Shown here: positions 17,756 to 26,839 of the stretch, one piece after another
Numbering within the stretch: position 1 is the first letter of the stretch
How the letters are laid out: each line of letters opens with the position of its first letter
Assembly: GCF_019511605.1 (NCBI RefSeq)
Contig: NZ_JAEUAV010000011.1
Span: 124,001 to 188,000 of the forward strand
From: Paraburkholderia phenoliruptrix
GTDB lineage: Bacteria > Pseudomonadota > Gammaproteobacteria > Burkholderiales > Burkholderiaceae
DNA: 64,000 bases
Direction: 5' to 3'
Made by a program: the position numbers and the translations under genes
The notes under the pieces: generated by a model
What the model was told of the DNA's origin: nothing
Seen by the model: only the letters and a program-made list of their open reading frames with translations
Database searches by the model: none

Positions 17756-17763
17756 TATCTGAC
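17756..17763 (+). promoter_or_regulatory. TATCTGAC half-site before outer-membrane gene
   Basis: This is a single copy of the half-site found in the two upstream operators, 10 bases before the start codon of the outer-membrane factor. It may be chance or an internal regulatory site. Confidence 0.3.
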
Positions 17764-17773
17764 AGAGCAGAAG

Positions 17774-19351
17774 ATGAAAACGCAGACTTCTAACGCAGGC
17801 GTTGCTGCCGCTTCACTGAAGCGCGCAATTTCGGTGGCTGCCATCGGCTTGTTGGCGGCGTGTGCGAACTACGCGGGCATTCACGGCGACCAGCAAATGG
17901 TAGAAGCGCAACAGCTTGGCACCGCGCGGAGCCTCCCGCAGGAGCAAGGGCGCTGGCCATCCGCGGACTGGTTCGAACAGTTCGGCGACACACAGCTGAA
18001 AGCGCTAGTCGCCGAAGCGCTGCAGAGCAGCCCCACGCTAGACCAGGCTCGCGCGCGGGTGGCGGCGGCGCAAGCCTACAGCGAGACCGCGAAGTCGCGC
18101 ACGCTGCCGCGCATCGATGCGGACTACACGCTGACACGTCAGCAATACAGCAGCACAGCGCTGGTCCCGCCGCCGTATGCAGGCTCATGGCAGACCGAAA
18201 ACAAGGGGCTGCTGAGCGCTTCATACGATCTCGACCTGTGGGGCAAGAACCGCGAGGCGCTGCGCGAGGCCGTATCGCAACAGGCGGCCAGCAAAGCAGA
18301 CGCGGAGGTCGTCAAGCTCACGTTGGAAACCTCGATTGCGCGTACCTACAACGAGCTGGCGAGGCTCTACGCGCTGCGCGACATCGCGCAGCAGGAAGTG
18401 GCGCGGCGCGAACAGATCGATCGCATCACCGCGGGCCGCATTGCCACCGGCCTCGATACCGAGGTCGAGCGCAAGACGGCGCAGGCCAACCTTGCCACCA
18501 GCCGTGCGAATGTGAGCGCCCTCGACGGCAGCATTCTCACCACGCGCTATCAACTGGCCGCGCTGCTCGGCAAAGGACCGGATCGCGGCCTCGCGATCGC
18601 GAAGCCCGCGCTTGGCGCGGGTGACGAGGTGCGTCTGCCGGACAATCTGCCTGCCGACCTGCTGAGCCGGCGGCCCGACATCGTGGCAGCGCGCTGGCGT
18701 GTCGACGCGATCGCGCATGGAATCAACGAAGCGAAAGCGGAGTTTTACCCTGACATCAATCTGAGCGCCGCAATCGGCCTCGACGCGTTCGGCTTCGGCC
18801 GTTTCCTGACCGCGGCGAGTCGCACGGCGTCTGTCGGGCCGGCGATACATCTGCCTATCTTCGACGCGGGCGCGCTGCGCGCACAGTTGAAGGGCCGTTA
18901 CGCCGATTTCGACTATGCGGTTGCGACCTACAACCAGACGCTGATCAGCGCGCTGAGCGGCGTCGCTACCCAACTCGCACAGATCCGTTCGAGTGATGCC
19001 CAGCTCGGCGACGCGCAGGCGGCTCAACAGGCCGCTCGCGATGCCGACCGGCTGGCGACTGTGCAGTACCAGGCGGGCCTGACCAACCAGCTGACCGTAC
19101 TCAACGCGGACGTGACTGCGTTCAATGCCGACGAAGCAATCGTCAATCTTCAGATGACGCGCCGTGATCAGCAGATCGAACTGGCGTCCTCGCTGGGCGG
19201 CGGCTACGTCGATGACCCGGCGAGCTCTTCGTCCGATGCTGCTGCGAGTCTTCCTGCCCCGCCACAAGCAGATCGCCAACCCAAGACCGACGCCGCGTTG
19301 CCGCACCGTGACGCGACCGCAGGCGTTGTCACCGCATCGGCTGAACATTGA
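17774..19351 (+). CDS. outer-membrane efflux factor, NodT/OprM family lipoprotein
   Basis: This 525-residue protein is a TolC-type channel. It starts with a lipoprotein signal (AISVAAIGLLAAC) and has the repeated helical-hairpin layout with the typical LPADLLSRRPDIVAARWRVD segment and YQAGLTNQLTVLNADV near the end. The C-terminal 50 residues are Ser/Pro/Ala-rich and extra to the fold. It forms the exit duct for the pump. It lies 45 bases after EmrB and 31 before the adaptor. Confidence 0.93.
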   Translation: MKTQTSNAGVAAASLKRAISVAAIGLLAACANYAGIHGDQQMVEAQQLGTARSLPQEQGRWPSADWFEQFGDTQLKALVAEALQSSPTLDQARARVAAAQAYSETAKSRTLPRIDADYTLTRQQYSSTALVPPPYAGSWQTENKGLLSASYDLDLWGKNREALREAVSQQAASKADAEVVKLTLETSIARTYNELARLYALRDIAQQEVARREQIDRITAGRIATGLDTEVERKTAQANLATSRANVSALDGSILTTRYQLAALLGKGPDRGLAIAKPALGAGDEVRLPDNLPADLLSRRPDIVAARWRVDAIAHGINEAKAEFYPDINLSAAIGLDAFGFGRFLTAASRTASVGPAIHLPIFDAGALRAQLKGRYADFDYAVATYNQTLISALSGVATQLAQIRSSDAQLGDAQAAQQAARDADRLATVQYQAGLTNQLTVLNADVTAFNADEAIVNLQMTRRDQQIELASSLGGGYVDDPASSSSDAAASLPAPPQADRQPKTDAALPHRDATAGVVTASAEH

Positions 19352-19382
19352 CTGACACGCGCAACACTTCAGGAGAACTGCA

Positions 19383-20663
19383 ATGAGCGATTCCATCACA
19401 TCCGGCCGCAAGCTGGACGATCCGAATGACGAACAAGAGAGCAAGGGGCAGGCGTCCGCCACCCCTCCGGCACGCCGCAAGCGTCTGATTGCGCTGCTCG
19501 CCGCCGCTGTTGCCATCGCCGGCGTGGCGTATGGCGCCTACTATTTCACCGAGGGCCGCTTTCACCAGGAGACCGACGACGCATACGTCAATGGCAACCT
19601 TGTGCAACTGACGCCGCAGGTCACCGGTACGGTGATCGCCGTCAACACGGACGACACGCAGATCGTCAAAGCGGGCGCGCCTGTCGTTGCGCTCGATCCG
19701 GCCGACGCAAAGCTCGCGCTCGCCGATGCAGAAGCGCAGTTGGGCCAGACCGTGCGACGCGTGAGCGGGCTCTATGCGAACAACGGCTTCTACGCCGCGA
19801 ACGTCGCCCAGCGCGAAGCGGACCTTGCCCGCGCCCGCGACGACCTGCGCCGACGTCAAGCGGTCGCCGACACGGGCGCGGTTTCGGCCGAGGACATCGC
19901 GCATGCCCGCGACGCGGTCAGCGTCGCGCAGGCCGCACTCGACGCGGCGCGCCAACAGGGCGACGCCAACCAGGCGCTCACCGATCGCACCACCGTCGAG
20001 CAGCATCCGGACGTGCAGGCTGCCGCCGCCAAGGTGCGCACCGCGTGGCTTGCGTACGCGCGCGACACCCTGCCCGCGCCGGTAACCGGCTATGTCGCTC
20101 AGCGTCAGGTACAGGTTGGCCAGCGCGTGGCTCCCGGCACGCCGCTCATGGCGATCGTGCCGCTCGACGGCGTGTGGGTCGATGCCAATTTCAAGGAAGT
20201 GCAGCTCAAGCACATGCGCATCGGTCAGCCCGTCACCCTGACCTCCGATGTCTACGGCAGCAGCATTCGTTACCACGGCCATATCGAAGGATTCTCAGCC
20301 GGCACGGGCAGTGCGTTCGCCACGCTGCCCGCGCAGAACGCCACCGGCAACTGGATCAAGATCGTGCAGCGGTTGCCGGTACGCATCGCACTCGATCCCG
20401 CCGAGCTGGCCGCGCATCCTCTGCGCATCGGCTTGTCGATGGTGGTCGATGTCGATACCCGCGACGAATCCGGCTCGCAACTCGGCGCCGCGCAAAACAC
20501 GCGCTATCGGACCGACGTGTTTACCGGCTACGAGGATCAGGCGGATGCCGCAATCGAGCGGATCATCAAACAGAATGCACTGGTTGCGCCCGCAACGACT
20601 GCCCGGTCGCAGACGTCCGCGCCACGCGTATCGTCTCGAGAGGCGAAGACACAGGCGGGTTGA
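19383..20663 (+). CDS. HlyD/EmrA-family membrane fusion protein
   Basis: This 426-residue adaptor has one N-terminal membrane anchor (LIALLAAAVAIAGVAYGAYYF). Next come the lipoyl/barrel motif TDDAYVNGNLVQLTPQVTGTV, a long coiled-coil hairpin, and the barrel return GYVAQRQVQVGQRVAPGTPLMAIVPLDGVWVDANFKE. These are EmrA features. It bridges the DHA2 permease and the outer-membrane channel in the periplasm. It is the last gene of the efflux operon. Confidence 0.94.
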   Translation: MSDSITSGRKLDDPNDEQESKGQASATPPARRKRLIALLAAAVAIAGVAYGAYYFTEGRFHQETDDAYVNGNLVQLTPQVTGTVIAVNTDDTQIVKAGAPVVALDPADAKLALADAEAQLGQTVRRVSGLYANNGFYAANVAQREADLARARDDLRRRQAVADTGAVSAEDIAHARDAVSVAQAALDAARQQGDANQALTDRTTVEQHPDVQAAAAKVRTAWLAYARDTLPAPVTGYVAQRQVQVGQRVAPGTPLMAIVPLDGVWVDANFKEVQLKHMRIGQPVTLTSDVYGSSIRYHGHIEGFSAGTGSAFATLPAQNATGNWIKIVQRLPVRIALDPAELAAHPLRIGLSMVVDVDTRDESGSQLGAAQNTRYRTDVFTGYEDQADAAIERIIKQNALVAPATTARSQTSAPRVSSREAKTQAG

Positions 20664-20763
20664 GGTCATGGATGAGCGAGCGGCAGCAGAACGTGCCATT
20701 CATGCGCTGCGTACATGAGTAGATTCAAACAATTCACTGCGCGCATTCTGTTAGCGACGTATT

Positions 20764-20781
20764 ATTAGGGAAATCCCTAAT
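20764..20781. promoter_or_regulatory. 18-bp palindrome ATTAGGGA-AA-TCCCTAAT before ClC gene
   Basis: A perfect dyad with 8-bp arms ends three bases before the GTG start at 20785 and 12 bases before ATG 20794. It would cover the ribosome site region, so it could act as a DNA operator or an RNA hairpin. No regulator is adjacent, since the next genes are the efflux adaptor and a reductase. Confidence 0.5.
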
Positions 20782-20784
20782 CGC

Positions 20785-22110
20785 GTGACGATCATGACCT
20801 CGCCTCCTCACACGGACTCCCGCAGTTCCCTGCCCGCTTTCATCGTCGCGCTGGCTTGTGCAGGCGTCGGGGCGGGGCTAGGCGGTGCGGCGCTTGCGCT
20901 CCTGCTGCATGGCGTGCAACACATTGCCTATGGCTATTCGACCGCGCACCTGATCGGACCCGAGTCGTTCCTGCAAGGCGTGAGCGCTGCTTCGCCCGAA
21001 AGGCGCCTCGCTGTTCTGGCCGCTTGTGGACTGATCGCGGGCGCGGGGTGGGCAGCGTTGTATCGCTTCGGCAAGCCGCTGGTCAGCATACGCAAAGCGG
21101 TCGCATCGTCTGATCCCCGTATGCCGGTCGTCAGCACGGTCGCACATGCGCTGCTGCAGATCATCACCGTTGCGCTCGGCTCGCCGCTGGGACGCGAAGT
21201 CGCTCCGCGCGAGATCGGCTCGCTCGTGGCAGGCCGTATTGCCGCTCGCGCGGGCCTCTCGGTGGATGATTGCCGCCTGCTAGTGGCGTGCGGCGCAGGC
21301 GCGGGCCTTGCCGCTGTCTACAACGTGCCGCTGGGCGGCGCCGTATTCGTGATCGAGGTTCTACTCGGCACGTTCGCACCGCGCGCGATAGTCGCTGCGA
21401 TTTTCACGTCGGCCATCGCCGCCGTGGTCGCGTGGATCGGACTCGGCAACGAACAACAGTATGTCGTCCCAGCATTTCACAGCAGCATGGCGCTGATTGT
21501 GTGGGCCGCGCTGTGCGGTCCCCTGTTCGGACTGGCCGCGCGATGCTTCGTCATGCTCACGTCGAGCGCACGTGCGAACGCGCCGCGCGGATCGCGTCTC
21601 ATCGTTCTTTCGCTGCTCAATTTCCTGGTGATTGGCGTGCTGGTCGGCCACTTTCCGCAGCTCGCCGGCAACGGCAAAGGCGCGGCTGCGTTGTCGTTCG
21701 GCGGCGACGTGAACATCTCGCTCGCGGCCATGTTGCTCGTGCTGAAAGTCAGCATCGAAGCATCGAGCCTGCGTGCCGGCGCGGAAGGCGGCCTGCTCAC
21801 GCCCGGGCTTACCAATGGCGCGCTACTCGCGGTCGTGCTGGCGGGCGCGTGGAATCATCTGCTGCCCGGCGTGCCGGCGGGCGCGGCTGCAATCATCGGT
21901 GCCGGAGCGTTCCTGGCTGCTTCGATGCAGATGCCGCTCACCGCGGTGGTGCTGATCGTCGAGTTCACGCACGCCAATCACGATTTACTGTTCCCATTGA
22001 TGCTGGCGGTCGGCGGCTCGGTGGCCATGTATCACGGCATTCCGCAACTGCAGGCGCGGCTGCGTGCCGTGGCGTCAACGCCCGAAGCACTGCCATCCGG
22101 CCGCGCGTGA
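20785..22110 (+). CDS. ClC-family chloride channel/antiporter
   Basis: This is a 441-residue polytopic membrane protein. It has ClC signatures: GSPLGREVAPREIGS, which holds the gating Glu position in a variant of the usual GREGP, and GGLLTPGLTNGALLAV, a variant of the GGIFAPSL motif. About ten hydrophobic segments are visible. It lacks cytosolic CBS domains. The role is chloride (or another anion) movement across the inner membrane, possibly coupled to protons. GTG 20785 and ATG 20794 are both possible starts. The pore signature variants leave the ion preference open. Confidence 0.88.
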   Translation: MTIMTSPPHTDSRSSLPAFIVALACAGVGAGLGGAALALLLHGVQHIAYGYSTAHLIGPESFLQGVSAASPERRLAVLAACGLIAGAGWAALYRFGKPLVSIRKAVASSDPRMPVVSTVAHALLQIITVALGSPLGREVAPREIGSLVAGRIAARAGLSVDDCRLLVACGAGAGLAAVYNVPLGGAVFVIEVLLGTFAPRAIVAAIFTSAIAAVVAWIGLGNEQQYVVPAFHSSMALIVWAALCGPLFGLAARCFVMLTSSARANAPRGSRLIVLSLLNFLVIGVLVGHFPQLAGNGKGAAALSFGGDVNISLAAMLLVLKVSIEASSLRAGAEGGLLTPGLTNGALLAVVLAGAWNHLLPGVPAGAAAIIGAGAFLAASMQMPLTAVVLIVEFTHANHDLLFPLMLAVGGSVAMYHGIPQLQARLRAVASTPEALPSGRA

Positions 22111-22191
22111 CGGGCGGCCTACGGTCGTCATGACGTAGAGCATGCAACTGCGCGCGGCTGCATGCACTTGCGCCGGGGTCTGGCTGCACGT

Positions 22192-22432
22192 CGATTCCCC
22201 TACGAATCGCTGCGATAGTGATCTAGGTGTTGCCGCCGAGATAACCGCGCATGCCAAGAGCCGCCGCGTCATGCGCGGCCGGGCTGGCGTATCTGTCGCT
22301 CAGACAGGACACATTCAAGACGCGGCCCATTTCAGGTTGTCCCGGAGCACTCCGGACTGCAAAGCGGCAGTCATCTTTATGGGCATGAGCCCGGGCGGCT
22401 TTCCAAAAACGGAAAGCGGCTCGCCGCTTTTT
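22192..22432 (+). ncRNA. structured leader or small RNA candidate with attenuator-like end
   Basis: A run of short perfect dyads lies between two plus-strand genes: CGATTC/GAATCG (22192-22209), CCGCGCATG/CATGCGCGG (22245-22278), CCGGAG/CTCCGG (22342-22355), GACTGC/GCAGTC (22355-22372) and GGGC/GCCC (22381-22392). Then come two mutually exclusive stems: GCTTTCC/GGAAAGC (22398-22417) and AAAGCGG/CCGCTTT with a U-run (22413-22432). That is the layout of an anti-terminator and a terminator. I do not recognise a known riboswitch class. It could regulate the aldo/keto reductase downstream or be an independent small RNA. Confidence 0.4.
22413..22432 (+). terminator. intrinsic terminator hairpin AAAGCGG-CTCG-CCGCTTT-TT
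   Basis: A seven-base-pair stem with a tetraloop is followed by TTTTT on the plus strand. It lies 300 bases after the ClC stop and 180 before the aldo/keto reductase. It competes with an upstream stem for the same bases. Confidence 0.6.
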
Positions 22433-22612
22433 CGTATTCAACTGTGCTCGGCGAAGACCCACAATAAGCAAACAGAAACTGCGACTGCACCATTTGCCGG
22501 CGCGCATTCGAGCAGGTCGGCAGCGGTCATTGTCGTGGAGCTGCGTGACTGATGGAGCAGACGTCTCCATCAACGACGCTAAACCTTTATCCCATACCAA
22601 CAGGAGTCCATA

Positions 22613-23674
22613 ATGAAATACAAGACCTTGGGAAATACTGGCTTGCTGGTTTCGCAGTTGTGTCTTGGCACGATGACGTTCGGCGGTGGCAAGGGCGTCT
22701 ACGAGCATATCGGCAACGTCGACCAGGCCGGCGCGGATGAACTCGTCAAGGCGAGCATCGACGCCGGTATCAATTTCTTCGATACAGCGGATGTCTACTC
22801 GGGCGGCGAAAGCGAGGCCACGTTGGGCCAGGCGCTGAAGAACCTCGGGATCGCGCGAAAGGACGTGGTGCTGGCAACCAAGGTGTATAGCCGGATGGGC
22901 CCCGGCCGCAACGATGTGGGCGCTTCTCGCGGCCACATCATGGATGCAGTCGAAGCCAGTTTGAAGCGGCTGCAAACCGATCATATCGACCTCTACCAGA
23001 TCCATGCGACGGACACCGTCACGCCGCTCGAAGAAACGTTGCGTGCGCTGGATGATCTGGTCCACCAAGGCAAGGTCCGCTATATCGGCGTGTCGAACTG
23101 GCAGGCTTGGCGGATCGCGACAGCGCTCGGCGCTTCTGCACGACTGAATCTCGCAAGGTTCAACACGTTGCAGGCTTATTACTCCATCGCGGGTCGCGAT
23201 GTCGAGCGCGAACTCACGCCGCTGCTGGAAGCGGAGAAGCTGGGGCTGCTCGTCTGGAGCCCGCTGGCCGGCGGGCTGCTGTCGGGTAAGTTCAGCCGCG
23301 AGAATCAGTCGGCTGAAGGTTCGCGTCGTTCGGGTTTCGATTTTCCGCTCGTGAACAAGGAAAGAGCGTGGGACGTGATCGATGTGATGCGCCCGATCGC
23401 CGACGCCCACGGTTGCAGTCCGGCACGGATCGCACTGGCGTGGCTTCTGTCGAGGCCGGTCGTGACGTCGGTGATCGTGGGGGCCAAGCGTCTTAGCCAG
23501 CTCGAAGACAACATTGCCGCGGTGGACATCACCCTGTCCGACGAAGAAATTGCCGCGCTCGACAACGTGAGTGCGCTTCCGCCTGAATATCCAGGCTGGA
23601 TGCTCGAGACCCAGGGCGCCGACCGTCTGGGTCCGGTCGATCTCTGGGCCAGAAAGATGACGGCCGCATCCTGA
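22613..23674 (+). CDS. aldo/keto reductase
   Basis: This 353-residue protein has the AKR fold motifs: MKYKTLGNTGLLVSQLCLGTMTFG, the catalytic Asp/Tyr region NFFDTADVYSGGESE, the Lys in VVLATKV, the His in DLYQIHATD, and a C-terminal NADPH pocket (SVIVGAKRLSQLEDN). It reduces aldehydes or ketones with NADPH in the cytosol. A leader with attenuator-like hairpins precedes it. A LysR gene follows in the same direction. Confidence 0.94.
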   Translation: MKYKTLGNTGLLVSQLCLGTMTFGGGKGVYEHIGNVDQAGADELVKASIDAGINFFDTADVYSGGESEATLGQALKNLGIARKDVVLATKVYSRMGPGRNDVGASRGHIMDAVEASLKRLQTDHIDLYQIHATDTVTPLEETLRALDDLVHQGKVRYIGVSNWQAWRIATALGASARLNLARFNTLQAYYSIAGRDVERELTPLLEAEKLGLLVWSPLAGGLLSGKFSRENQSAEGSRRSGFDFPLVNKERAWDVIDVMRPIADAHGCSPARIALAWLLSRPVVTSVIVGAKRLSQLEDNIAAVDITLSDEEIAALDNVSALPPEYPGWMLETQGADRLGPVDLWARKMTAAS

Positions 23675-23715
23675 GCGCGCACCGTCGCCACGGCTTTTCG
23701 CCGGGCGATGTGCAA

Positions 23716-23738
23716 GGAGATGCCCGCGCGGCATCTCC
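23716..23738. terminator. strong hairpin GGAGATGCC-CGCGC-GGCATCTCC
   Basis: A perfect nine-base-pair stem with a five-base loop lies 41 bases after the reductase stop. No U-run follows, so it is either a weak terminator or an mRNA-end stabiliser. Confidence 0.45.
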
Positions 23739-23870
23739 CGCTGCTCTTCTACTCGCGGCTATCGTCACGTATGGACGGACGTCGCGCCGCGATGCTGCTA
23801 TTCGACCGAGACTGGCATACTGGCAACCCGACCAGGGGCGCATCCGCTTGCTGCCTGCGAAAGGGTGTAC

Positions 23871-23922
23871 GTGAATCGGGTGCACGTGAATCGGGTGCAC
23901 GTGAATCGGGTGCACGTGAATC
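23871..23922. repeat. 15-bp tandem repeat (three full copies and a partial) upstream of LysR
   Basis: The unit GTGAATCGGGTGCAC is repeated exactly at 23871, 23886 and 23901, with a partial copy at 23916. Each unit junction creates GTGCAC and CACGTG palindromes. It lies 26 bases before the LysR start, in the promoter region. Copy number may vary between strains. Confidence 0.9.
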
Positions 23923-23947
23923 TGATTGCCTGTTGAGAGACACATCG

Positions 23948-24844
23948 ATGGACTGGAACGACCTGCGATATTTCCTTTGCGTGGCCAGAACGGGCAGCCT
24001 CAGCAAGGCCGCTGGCGATCTGGGCGTGGGTGTTTCGACAGTCAGCCGTCGCATCAGCGAACTGGAGGCGAGCCTGCGCGTCACCCTTTTCACGCGCAGC
24101 CCGACTGGCTACAGCTTGACTCGTGAAGGCGAGCGGGTTCTCGAAGGCGCTGAGATGGCCGAGGCCGGTGTATTTGCAGTCGAGCGCAGCGCTTACGGGC
24201 TCGCCGAACAACCGTCCGGCACCGTGCGCCTCGCCACCTCCGAAAACATTGCGACCGACCTCGTGATACCAGCGCTCCCGCAATTTCGCGAGCAGTATCC
24301 GCTTATTCGCCTGGAGATAGTGACGAGCACCTTGACTGCGGAACTCGACACACAGGAGGCGGACATTGCGCTGAGGATGGTGCGACCGAATCGCGGCAAC
24401 CTCAAAGTGAGGCGGCTCGGGCGAATGACGTACTCCGTTTATGGCCGCCGCGACTATCTTCAGGCTCATCCGGCTAAGGATGGCGACCCGCTCAAGGGAC
24501 GATCGTTCATCGCGTGGGACGGCGCGCACGCTCATCTGCCGGCGGCCGTCTGGGCAGCCGAGCGTATAGCCGACAGCGATATTGCGCTGCTGACGTCGAG
24601 CTTGCCGACGCAGATCGCGGCTGTCCGTGCAGGACTCGGGCTTGCGATCATTCCCGACTTTCTCGTTGCAAACGACGATCTCGTACAGGTCTTGCCGCCA
24701 GCCAGGGTGTTTTCAAACCATGTGTGGCTCGTCGTGCACCCGGATATCAGCAGCTCCGCGAGGGTAAAGGCAGTAAGCGACTTTCTTGCGGAAACCCTCG
24801 CGAGCGCTTCGTCCGCTTTGGCGCGGGAATCTATCGACGAGTGA
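23948..24844 (+). CDS. LysR-family transcriptional regulator
   Basis: This 298-residue regulator begins MDWNDLRYFLCVARTGSLSKAAGDLGVGVSTVSRRISELE, of the LysR subgroup that starts with W-N/D-D-L. The effector domain is visible (GTVRLATSENIATDLVIPAL; LDTQEADIALRMVRPNRG). ATG 23948 starts the conserved domain directly. An extended frame upstream translates the tandem repeat and is unlikely to be coding. It is downstream of, and co-directional with, the aldo/keto reductase, its possible target. Confidence 0.9.
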   Translation: MDWNDLRYFLCVARTGSLSKAAGDLGVGVSTVSRRISELEASLRVTLFTRSPTGYSLTREGERVLEGAEMAEAGVFAVERSAYGLAEQPSGTVRLATSENIATDLVIPALPQFREQYPLIRLEIVTSTLTAELDTQEADIALRMVRPNRGNLKVRRLGRMTYSVYGRRDYLQAHPAKDGDPLKGRSFIAWDGAHAHLPAAVWAAERIADSDIALLTSSLPTQIAAVRAGLGLAIIPDFLVANDDLVQVLPPARVFSNHVWLVVHPDISSSARVKAVSDFLAETLASASSALARESIDE

Positions 24845-25073
24845 GGCCACGCGGCAACGCTCTTAGGCGTAGCAGAAGTGGCAAGCATGCACGGCCGCGA
24901 AGCCGCAAGAGGCGGCGGTAATCTGGTGGTGCACATCGGACTCACTCCGGTCCGACAGCCGGGAACGCTTGCTGAAGTTGCAGTTTTCCCTAATTCAAGC
25001 GGTCGCCGTTTGTGTCGTTATACCGAAGACGTCGCGATTTGCGGCAATGACAACCATCCGTTCGGAATCTCAA

Positions 25074-26660
25074 ATGAAAGTCTCTACCCGGTTAGCGCTG
25101 CTAGCCATGACAGCGCTTATCGCGTTGCTTGCAGTGGGAGGATACAGCGCCTACAGCATGCGACGCTCCATGCTCGACGCCAAGCAGGCGCAGATCGTCA
25201 ATCTGTTGAGTATGGCCGAGCACCTCGCGAACTATTACTACGAGCAGGAAGTTGCCGGTGCAATGACGAGGGAGCAGGCGCAGTCCGCGACGAAGACCGC
25301 GCTAAGCAATATGAACTATTCCGATCAGAGTTACTTCTGGGCGCGCCTGCCGGACGGGACCTCGCTTGTGCATCGGAAGCGGGAAAACGTCGGCAAGGTT
25401 CTGCTCGGCAAGGCGCCGGACGGACGGCCAGACACGGACCTTTATCGCGAGATGCTCGCGAAAGAGCACATTCCTGTGATGATGGTAGTAACGACCCACC
25501 CCGGGACCGGCGTGATGACCGGAAAGATGAACGGCATTGTGGAGTTCAAGCCGTGGGGCTGGTGGATCGGTACAGGATTCTTCACGGACGACGTGAGTGC
25601 CGGTTTCTTGAACACCATCCTGAAGATCGGTGGCTTGATAGCCCTCGCGGTTGCCCTGATTGGCGTAATGGCGTGGAAGATCATACGCAGCGTCACAGGA
25701 GCGCTTGGCGGCGAACCGCAGTTCGCAGCCCGCGTCGTTCAAGGCATTGCAGCTGGCGATCTCAGTTCTCCAGCGGCAGTTAAGGACGGCGACAATCACA
25801 GTCTTGTTGCCGCAGTGGAGCAGATGCGTCGTGGTCTGCAAGACATGGTGATCCAGATCCGCACGAGCTCGGAATCCGTTTCATCGGGTGCTGTCCAGAT
25901 TGCCGCGGGCAATACCGACCTCTCGAGTCGCACCGAGCAACAAGCGGCTTCGCTGCAGCAAACCGCGGCGAGCATGGAGGAACTGACCGCAACGGTTAAG
26001 CACAATTCGGAGAACGCCCAGCAGGCGAGTGGTCTGGCTAACAACGCGAATGCCGTGGCCAATGAAGGAAGCGCTATCATGGGTCAGGTCATCCAGACGA
26101 TGGATGCCATCCAGCAGAGTTCAGGCAAGATCACCGAAATCATCGGGATCATCGAAGGCATCGCATTCCAGACCAACATCCTGGCACTCAACGCAGCGGT
26201 GGAAGCAGCGCGCGCGGGCGAACAGGGTCGTGGCTTCGCAGTCGTTGCTAGCGAAGTGCGCAACCTCGCGCAACGCTCATCTACTGCCGCCAGGGAAATC
26301 AAGGAGCTCATCGAGACATCTGGCAGCCGGGTCGACGAGGGAAGCGCACTTGTCACGCAGGCGAGAGAGACGATGCAGCGCGTCGGGATTGCGATCCAAA
26401 GGGTAACCGACGTGATGGGCGAGATTGCATCCGCTTCCAACGAACAGAGCCGCGGCATCGAGCAGGTGAATCAGGCTATCTCCCAGATGGACGAAGTCAC
26501 CCAGCAGAACGCGGCCCTGGTTGAAGAAGCCGCAGCAGCAGCGGGTTCAATGAAAGACCAGGCGAAGCAACTGGCCGCGGCCGTCGCGGTGTTCCGCACG
26601 GAGCAGACAGAACAAACGTCCGCCGGCTTATTGAGTCACAGATTGGCACATACGTCGTGA
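25074..26660 (+). CDS. methyl-accepting chemotaxis protein with sCache sensor
   Basis: This 528-residue chemoreceptor has TM1 near residues 5-27 and a periplasmic single-Cache domain (ANYYYEQE; SYFWARLPDGTSLVHRKREN; GTGVMTGKMNGIVEFKPWGWWIGTGFF). TM2 follows (IGGLIALAVALIGVMAW), then a HAMP-like linker. The signalling domain has the hairpin tip EQGRGFAVVASEVRNLAQRSSTAAREIKELI and Gln/Glu methylation regions. It senses a small ligand, often a carboxylate, and signals to CheA. No CheA/CheW gene is present here. ATG 25047 is an alternative start. Confidence 0.93.
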   Translation: MKVSTRLALLAMTALIALLAVGGYSAYSMRRSMLDAKQAQIVNLLSMAEHLANYYYEQEVAGAMTREQAQSATKTALSNMNYSDQSYFWARLPDGTSLVHRKRENVGKVLLGKAPDGRPDTDLYREMLAKEHIPVMMVVTTHPGTGVMTGKMNGIVEFKPWGWWIGTGFFTDDVSAGFLNTILKIGGLIALAVALIGVMAWKIIRSVTGALGGEPQFAARVVQGIAAGDLSSPAAVKDGDNHSLVAAVEQMRRGLQDMVIQIRTSSESVSSGAVQIAAGNTDLSSRTEQQAASLQQTAASMEELTATVKHNSENAQQASGLANNANAVANEGSAIMGQVIQTMDAIQQSSGKITEIIGIIEGIAFQTNILALNAAVEAARAGEQGRGFAVVASEVRNLAQRSSTAAREIKELIETSGSRVDEGSALVTQARETMQRVGIAIQRVTDVMGEIASASNEQSRGIEQVNQAISQMDEVTQQNAALVEEAAAAAGSMKDQAKQLAAAVAVFRTEQTEQTSAGLLSHRLAHTS

Positions 26661-26839
26661 CCGTCGTTCACTAGTGCAACGCCAGCCATCAACGGCGCAG
26701 CGAAGCCCTCAAATGTCACTGCGATAATGGACGCCGGGCCAATTGATCGGGATTGGTCGGCGTTCACAGACACGCTGCCGAAGCCCGCAGCCGGAACGTC
26801 TCAGTGCGCGGGTTGGCTCGCGAAAATGCTGACGCCGAC

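Noticed and set aside
20785..22110. Fluoride riboswitch before the ClC gene
   Set aside because: I could not find the conserved fluoride riboswitch bases in the short spacer; only the palindrome is present.
23871..23922. CRISPR array
   Set aside because: The 15-bp units are directly adjacent with no spacers and there are no cas genes.
23708..23947. N-terminal extension of the LysR protein through the tandem repeat
   Set aside because: It would add Arg-Glu-Ser-Gly-Ala repeats before the usual LysR start, and ATG 23948 begins the domain exactly.
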